Both the position numbers and the translations under genes were made by a program. Below, one piece after another: positions 29,713 through 34,396 of a DNA stretch of 34,396 nucleotides. Under the pieces are notes generated by a model. The model did no database searches. It was given only the letters and a program-made list of their open reading frames with translations, and was not told where the DNA came from. The DNA is from Actinomycetota bacterium (GTDB taxonomy: Bacteria > Actinomycetota > Actinomycetes > Nanopelagicales > Nanopelagicaceae). The DNA lies in assembly GCA_009699825.1 (NCBI GenBank), contig WLNM01000002.1, forward strand, positions 1 to 34,396, written 5' to 3'. Each line of letters opens with the position of its first letter. Position 1 is the stretch's first letter.

Positions 29713-30356
29713 GCAATGAAAGAGTAGACATCACAAGCGGTGATCGCACCGAGCATTTAGCGCGTGGACTTAAATCTATTCGCGATGGTTATGTGATTGT
29801 TGTCCCTCTTGAACATGGATATGTATATGCCTGTGATGCATTTAGCCACTTTGCTGTTCGAGCAATGCATGTCCTTCGGGGTGATGCACTTGGAGTGGTG
29901 GCTCAAGTAATAATTCCGACGGCAAAAACGGCACAAGGTCTGTCTCGCAGTATGCGCACCGATGTTCAAGAACTAACCAATGCATTTTGGCCAGGATTGC
30001 TTAGTATCAACGTAAAACCACAAGTGGGGTTGGCGTGGGATTTAGGTGATTCCCAAAGACTTGATCAAATTAGTTTACGAGTGCCAGAAGAAGGATTTGT
30101 TTTAGAACTAATGCAAAAGAGTGGTCCATTGGCAATCGCGGGTATTACAAACAATGGCTTACCAACTTTGCTTGACGTCGACAGATACGAAAATCCAGGA
30201 GTCGATGTAATTTTTGATGGTGGCCACCTTCCAGCGGGTCCGCGCACTACCGTCGTAAATGTTTCAGATGATGGAATAGAACTGATTCGAGAAGGTGCAA
30301 TCTCGCGTAATTCTCTCCAAAAAGCATCCCCTGACAATTTCGGCGCGACGCAATAG
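29709..30356 (+). CDS. TsaC/Sua5/YrdC-family protein with eroded active-site motifs
   Basis: 215 aa at the locus that holds Sua5/TsaC in Mycobacterium (after prmC). Retains FWPG, ISLRVP and TTVVNV...REGAIS, but the PTET, KxR and STSAN regions are divergent. Confidence 0.75.
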   Translation: MSNERVDITSGDRTEHLARGLKSIRDGYVIVVPLEHGYVYACDAFSHFAVRAMHVLRGDALGVVAQVIIPTAKTAQGLSRSMRTDVQELTNAFWPGLLSINVKPQVGLAWDLGDSQRLDQISLRVPEEGFVLELMQKSGPLAIAGITNNGLPTLLDVDRYENPGVDVIFDGGHLPAGPRTTVVNVSDDGIELIREGAISRNSLQKASPDNFGATQ

Positions 30357-30365
30357 AATCTACAA
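30331..30365 (+). promoter_or_regulatory. Putative glyA promoter: CTGACA-N17-TAGAAT, -10 ending 6 nt before the ATG
   Basis: CTGACA at 30331-30336, 17-nt spacer, TAGAAT at 30354-30359, CTACAA then ATG at 30366. Confidence 0.65.
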
Positions 30366-31631
30366 ATGACGAAAGATATTTTTTACGGACCAGACTTTGA
30401 TTTGCTGAGCCAACAGGACCCAGAAATTTCTGCAGTTTTACTCTCAGAACTCAAGCGCCAGCAGATGAACCTGCAATTGATTGCCAGCGAAAACTTTACT
30501 TCGCGCGCTGTGCTTGCAACTCTTGGTTCCACTCTTTCAAACAAATATGCCGAAGGTTATCCAGGTAAGCGTTATTACGGTGGTTGTGAAGAAGTAGATA
30601 AGGCCGAATATCTTGCAATCGAACGCGCCAAGTCTCTATTCGGTGCAGATCATGCAAATGTTCAGCCACACTCTGGTGCAAGTGCAAACATTGCGGTGTA
30701 CCAAGCTTTTACAAAACCAGGTGACACAGTCCTTGCAATGTCACTGCCACATGGTGGCCACCTCACGCATGGTTCTCCCGTTAACTTTTCTGGAAAGTGG
30801 TTTAACGTAGTTTCATACGGCGTTCGCCAAGACACCGAACTGATTGATTATGACGAATTACGTGATTTAGCCATTGCAAATAAACCAAAGATGATTTGCT
30901 CAGGGGCAACTGCATATCCAAGCCTTGTTGATTTCGAAAAAGTACGCGCAATTTGTGATGAAGTTGGCGCAATCATGTGGGTTGATGCCGCGCACTTCAT
31001 TGGCCTTGTAGCTGGAAAAGCAATTCCATCACCAGTGCCATATGCAGATGTTGTCTCATTTACAACTCATAAAGTTTTGCGTGGACCACGCGGTGGAATG
31101 ATTCTTGCAAAAGAAGCACATGCAGCAGCAATTGATAAAGCAGTATTTCCTGGCATGCAAGGTGGGCCAATCATGTCTGCAGTTGCTGGGAAGGCTGTTG
31201 CATTAAAAGAATGCGCAACTCCTGAATACCAAAAGTATGCAAAAGATGTCATAACAAATGCGAAAGCATTGTGCACTGCTCTTGAAGGCGAAGGAATGCG
31301 CGCAGTATCTGGTGGAACTCAAACTCACCTAGCACTCATTGATATTCGTGGAACTGGTGTCAATGGAAAAGTTGCCGACGAACGTTGCGGCAATGCAGGC
31401 ATTGTGTTGAATAAGAATTCAATTCCATTTGATCCAGAGAAGCCAGGAATCACCAGTGGTATTCGCGTAGGAACTCCTGCAACAACAACACAGGGCATGG
31501 GCGTTGAAGAGATGAAAACTATTGCTTCTTTGATTTCACGAGCCATTCGCAGCGAAGATCCAGCGGTATTGGCGGGAATCAAGAGCGAAGTTCACGCATT
31601 AACTTCGAAATTCCCAATTTATAACGCATAG
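30366..31631 (+). CDS. glyA: Serine hydroxymethyltransferase
   Basis: 421 aa; LIASENFTSRAVLATLGS, NKYAEGYPGKRYYGGCEEVD, FTTHKVLRGPRGGMILAK. Confidence 0.97.
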   Translation: MTKDIFYGPDFDLLSQQDPEISAVLLSELKRQQMNLQLIASENFTSRAVLATLGSTLSNKYAEGYPGKRYYGGCEEVDKAEYLAIERAKSLFGADHANVQPHSGASANIAVYQAFTKPGDTVLAMSLPHGGHLTHGSPVNFSGKWFNVVSYGVRQDTELIDYDELRDLAIANKPKMICSGATAYPSLVDFEKVRAICDEVGAIMWVDAAHFIGLVAGKAIPSPVPYADVVSFTTHKVLRGPRGGMILAKEAHAAAIDKAVFPGMQGGPIMSAVAGKAVALKECATPEYQKYAKDVITNAKALCTALEGEGMRAVSGGTQTHLALIDIRGTGVNGKVADERCGNAGIVLNKNSIPFDPEKPGITSGIRVGTPATTTQGMGVEEMKTIASLISRAIRSEDPAVLAGIKSEVHALTSKFPIYNA

Positions 31632-31640
31632 ACTTATTCC
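31629..31640 (+). promoter_or_regulatory. Putative -10 box (TAGACT) 6 nt upstream of the wecA-like ATG
   Basis: TAGACT-TATTCC-ATG; overlaps the glyA stop codon, so it may be coincidental. Confidence 0.35.
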
Positions 31641-32726
31641 ATGCGTGAGTACATGTTTACATTGCTGCTCTCTGCGGCACTGTGTTATCTGATTACTCCT
31701 TTCATTCGAACTCTGGCAATGAAATTTGGGGCCGTAGCACTGGTACGTACCCGAGATGTTCATACTTCGCCAACTCCGCGCTGGGGTGGCGTTGCAATGT
31801 GGGCAGCGATGTCACTAACTTTTATCATCGTTCAACACCTCACACTCGTTGGAAAATCATTTGGTCATGAAGCACAGGGAATTTTCTTAGCCGGAACATT
31901 TCTGGTTTTACTAGGTATGGCAGATGATCGGTATCAACTCGATGCGCTAACGAAATTAGCGGGCCAAGCACTCGCTGCTGGCATCTTGCTTATTTACGGA
32001 ATTCAAATCCTGTGGTTACCTATAAATGGCGTAATTGCGCTACCGCCTAGCATTGGGCAACTTGTCACTGTTTTAATCGTATTAGTAACAATTAATGCAG
32101 TGAATTTTATTGATGGACTAGATGGGTTAGCAGCCGGAATAGTTGCGATTGCAGGCGCCGCATTCTTTACATTTGCTTACTTATTAGCTGTCGTGTGGGG
32201 CTTTAGCCGTGCGGGTGCACCTTCTTTGATGACCGCAGTTTTAGTTGGAATTTGTTTAGGTTTCTTGCCTCACAACTCACATCCTGCCCGAATCTTTATG
32301 GGGGATTCAGGGTCGATGTTCTTAGGATTATTACTAGCATCAGCTGCAATCACACTAACTGGACAAGTCGATCCCAATGCAATCACAGCAGTAAAAGTTG
32401 GCCCAACTTTATTGCCGCTACTTTTACCATTTGCAGTTCTTGCAATTCCATTAGCAGATTTAGTTCTTGCAATTTCTAGACGTTTACGGGCAGGTCGCTC
32501 ACCCTTTTCGCCAGATAAAGATCATCTTCATCATCGATTGTTATCGGCTGGAAACTCACATGTACGTACTGCTGTGATTATGTACTTATGGACAGCAACT
32601 CTTGCATTTCCGATAACAATTTCTGCTTTTGCACCAATCTGGGTTGCACTGGTTGTTGCTGCAGTTCTTGCGACAATCACAATTGTGGTTACCCGAACAG
32701 GTAAAAAGGATTCGGTATATGTCTAA
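31641..32726 (+). CDS. wecA: Undecaprenyl-phosphate GlcNAc-1-phosphate transferase (WecA/MraY family)
   Basis: Multi-TM; TPRWGGVAMW, DDRYQLDALTKLAGQ, NFIDGLDGLAAG, FMGDSGSMFLG, DKDHLHHRLL. Confidence 0.93.
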   Translation: MREYMFTLLLSAALCYLITPFIRTLAMKFGAVALVRTRDVHTSPTPRWGGVAMWAAMSLTFIIVQHLTLVGKSFGHEAQGIFLAGTFLVLLGMADDRYQLDALTKLAGQALAAGILLIYGIQILWLPINGVIALPPSIGQLVTVLIVLVTINAVNFIDGLDGLAAGIVAIAGAAFFTFAYLLAVVWGFSRAGAPSLMTAVLVGICLGFLPHNSHPARIFMGDSGSMFLGLLLASAAITLTGQVDPNAITAVKVGPTLLPLLLPFAVLAIPLADLVLAISRRLRAGRSPFSPDKDHLHHRLLSAGNSHVRTAVIMYLWTATLAFPITISAFAPIWVALVVAAVLATITIVVTRTGKKDSVYV

Positions 32727-33141
32727 GGAGAAAAGTTCTGAAAGTTTGATGCTTCGAGGAGCATTAATTCCATCTTTTATCGTTGGCATTATTGCCATTG
32801 GATTTAGCACCTTCTTTGTTGGATTTGCAGGTTTTCTCGGAGCATTGATAGCTCAATGTGTTGTGTTAATTTATTTTGCAATTCATATCGGAGTATCTCG
32901 GATTGCACGAAATCTTGATCCGATGAGCACAATGGCGTTAGCTGTATTTTCATACTTTGCGAAGCTACTTTTTCTCGGTGTATTTTTATATCTACTCAGC
33001 GCTTTTACCTCGCGCGAAACAATAAACAGAACCAGTTTTGGTGCCACAGCAATTGCCCTAACTTTTGCTTGGTTAGGCGGGGAAATTGCCAGTTACATGA
33101 AGTTGCGCATACATTTACCCCTGCCCGAATCTAGAAATTAG
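32719..33141 (+). CDS. Small membrane protein upstream of the atp operon (ATP synthase I-like)
   Basis: MSKEKSSESLMLRGALIPSFIVGIIAIGF..., 4 TM; ATG 32719 overlaps the wecA end. Same position as Mycobacterium Rv1303. Confidence 0.75.
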   Translation: MSKEKSSESLMLRGALIPSFIVGIIAIGFSTFFVGFAGFLGALIAQCVVLIYFAIHIGVSRIARNLDPMSTMALAVFSYFAKLLFLGVFLYLLSAFTSRETINRTSFGATAIALTFAWLGGEIASYMKLRIHLPLPESRN

Positions 33142-33163
33142 TTTTAACCAAAGGGGAACACAG

Positions 33164-33352
33164 ATGGCAACTCGTGATGAGAATGCTGCTTGGTCAATCA
33201 TCGGATACTTGCTCTCCGGATTACTTTTCTGGGGCGCAGTCGGTTGGGCGCTCGATAAGTGGCTAGGCACCTCCTTTTTACTTCTGACTGGCCTGATCGT
33301 CGGCGCTGCTTCAGGGATTTACCTCGTCTGGCTTCGATTCGGCCGCGAATAA
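33164..33352 (+). CDS. AtpZ/AtpI family protein
   Basis: 62 aa, two TM; WSIIGYLLSGLLFWGAVGWALDKWLGTSFLLLTGLIVGAASGIYLVW. Confidence 0.82.
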   Translation: MATRDENAAWSIIGYLLSGLLFWGAVGWALDKWLGTSFLLLTGLIVGAASGIYLVWLRFGRE

Positions 33353-33416
33353 GGGTTACCTAGACCACCCTTTTTACGATTTCACAGGCGGGCTTTTTCC
33401 GCATAAGGTTTCCCAC

Positions 33417-33437
33417 AGAACGCATCCCCAGCGTTCT
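33417..33437 (+). promoter_or_regulatory. Hairpin in the atpB leader
   Basis: AGAACGC-ATCCCCA-GCGTTCT, perfect 7-bp stem. Confidence 0.7.
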
Positions 33438-33485
33438 TATTGAAAAGTCCGTCCAAATTCAATTGAGTTTTTTGAAGGAGTGTGC

Positions 33486-34274
33486 GTGCGCTCGTTAGTG
33501 TTTTTAAGCGCCGAGGGTGAAGGCTTCGTCCCACCTAGCAGCAACGATTTCGAACTCCCACCAGTTTTTGGAAATAGTGCTTTTACAACAAAACCGATTT
33601 TGATGGTCTTTCTTTCAGTTATTTTGGTTTCAGTATTTTTCATTCTCTCATCACGCAAAGCAGCGATCATTCCTTCTAAGTTCCAATTCGCAGGTGAAAG
33701 TGTTTATGCCTTCGTAAGAAATGATTTAGCGCGAGATGTCATCGGACATGAATTCATGCGATTTGTTCCGTATTTATTCACACTTTTTACTTTCATTTTG
33801 ACCAATAACCTCTTCGGAATTATTCCTTTACTTCAATTCCCAACGATGTCTCGAGTTTCATTCCCATATGTCTTGGCGATAACTGTTTATTTGGTTTTCC
33901 ACTACGTAGGAATCCGCAAGCAAGGCGCCTGGAAATATTTCAAGGAAATTATGTTCATGCCTGGTGTTCCAAAGGCTGCATACATCCTTATTACTCCACT
34001 TGAATTGCTGACCTTCTTACTCGTTCGTCCACTTACTCTTTCACTTCGTTTATTCGCAAATATGTTTGCAGGGCACTTGCTCCTGCTTGTCTTTATCTTG
34101 GGTGGAGAACATCTACTCCAAGGTGTAATTGGTTTGAAGTTAATCAGTCCCTTTGCCTTCTTAATCGGCATCGTGCTGACTTTCTTTGAATTCATGGTCC
34201 AGTGTCTACAGGCGTACATATTTACTCTGTTGGCAGCTCTATATATCGCCGGCGCCCTTGCCGACGAGCACTAA
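33486..34274 (+). CDS. atpB: F0F1 ATP synthase subunit a
   Basis: FILTNNLFGIIPLLQFPTMSR, LTLSLRLFANMFAGHLLL, ECMVQ-like FMVQCLQAYIFTLLAALYIAGAL. GTG at 33486 spaced from SD GAAGGAG; ORF track uses GTG 33480. Confidence 0.95.
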   Translation: MRSLVFLSAEGEGFVPPSSNDFELPPVFGNSAFTTKPILMVFLSVILVSVFFILSSRKAAIIPSKFQFAGESVYAFVRNDLARDVIGHEFMRFVPYLFTLFTFILTNNLFGIIPLLQFPTMSRVSFPYVLAITVYLVFHYVGIRKQGAWKYFKEIMFMPGVPKAAYILITPLELLTFLLVRPLTLSLRLFANMFAGHLLLLVFILGGEHLLQGVIGLKLISPFAFLIGIVLTFFEFMVQCLQAYIFTLLAALYIAGALADEH

Positions 34275-34290
34275 TTAGGTACATACCTAA
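34275..34290 (+). promoter_or_regulatory. Short perfect hairpin in the atpB-atpE intergenic region
   Basis: TTAGGT-ACAT-ACCTAA starting directly after the atpB stop. Confidence 0.6.
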
Positions 34291-34313
34291 AGAAAAGAAA
34301 AAAGGAGAAAAAA

Positions 34314-34396
34314 ATGGAAGGCACACTTAACCTGGTCGGTTTTGGCCTCGCAGCAATCGGTCCTGGTATTGCAACTGGACTTATCTTCGCCGCATA
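34314..34396 (+). CDS. atpE: F0F1 ATP synthase subunit c, N-terminal part (truncated by window edge)
   Basis: SD AAGGAG then MEGTLNLVGFGLAAIGPGIATGLIFAA, a typical c-subunit N-terminus. Confidence 0.93.
   Translation, partial: MEGTLNLVGFGLAAIGPGIATGLIFAA

Overview
The window is a dense, low-GC actinobacterial chromosome segment. Gene order and composition suggest a streamlined freshwater acI/Nanopelagicales-like lineage; this is inference. Most of it is housekeeping. In order it carries: a truncated trhO; pirin; a three-gene pntAB transhydrogenase operon; argF; a DUF3039 protein; a secreted GH18 protein; clpS-DUF2017-mec-cysO-cysM-murI-rph-rdgB (the Mycobacterium-like CysO cysteine route); an unusual histone-H1-like/TM/Fn3-like protein; an OatA-like acyltransferase; a DivIVA-like coiled-coil protein; a hemolysin III (PAQR) protein; metY; an MFS transporter; tRNA-Leu(TAG); argS-lysA-hom-thrC-thrB-rho-rpmE-prfA-prmC-tsaC-like-glyA-wecA-like; and the start of the atp operon. 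I see no CRISPR array, phage, transposon or classical defence island. The points most worth a second look are: (1) a predicted membrane-tethered H1-like DNA-binding protein, with a nearby DivIVA-like protein carrying a similar Lys/Ala/Ser tail; (2) a TsaC/Sua5-family protein at the conserved locus whose signature active-site motifs are eroded; (3) a recurrent TANNNT box placed 6-7 nt before start codons that lack a Shine-Dalgarno, suggesting many leaderless mRNAs; and (4) several structured intergenic elements (metY leader, atpB leader, atpB-atpE gap, rho leader). No wholly new multi-gene system can be claimed from sequence alone.
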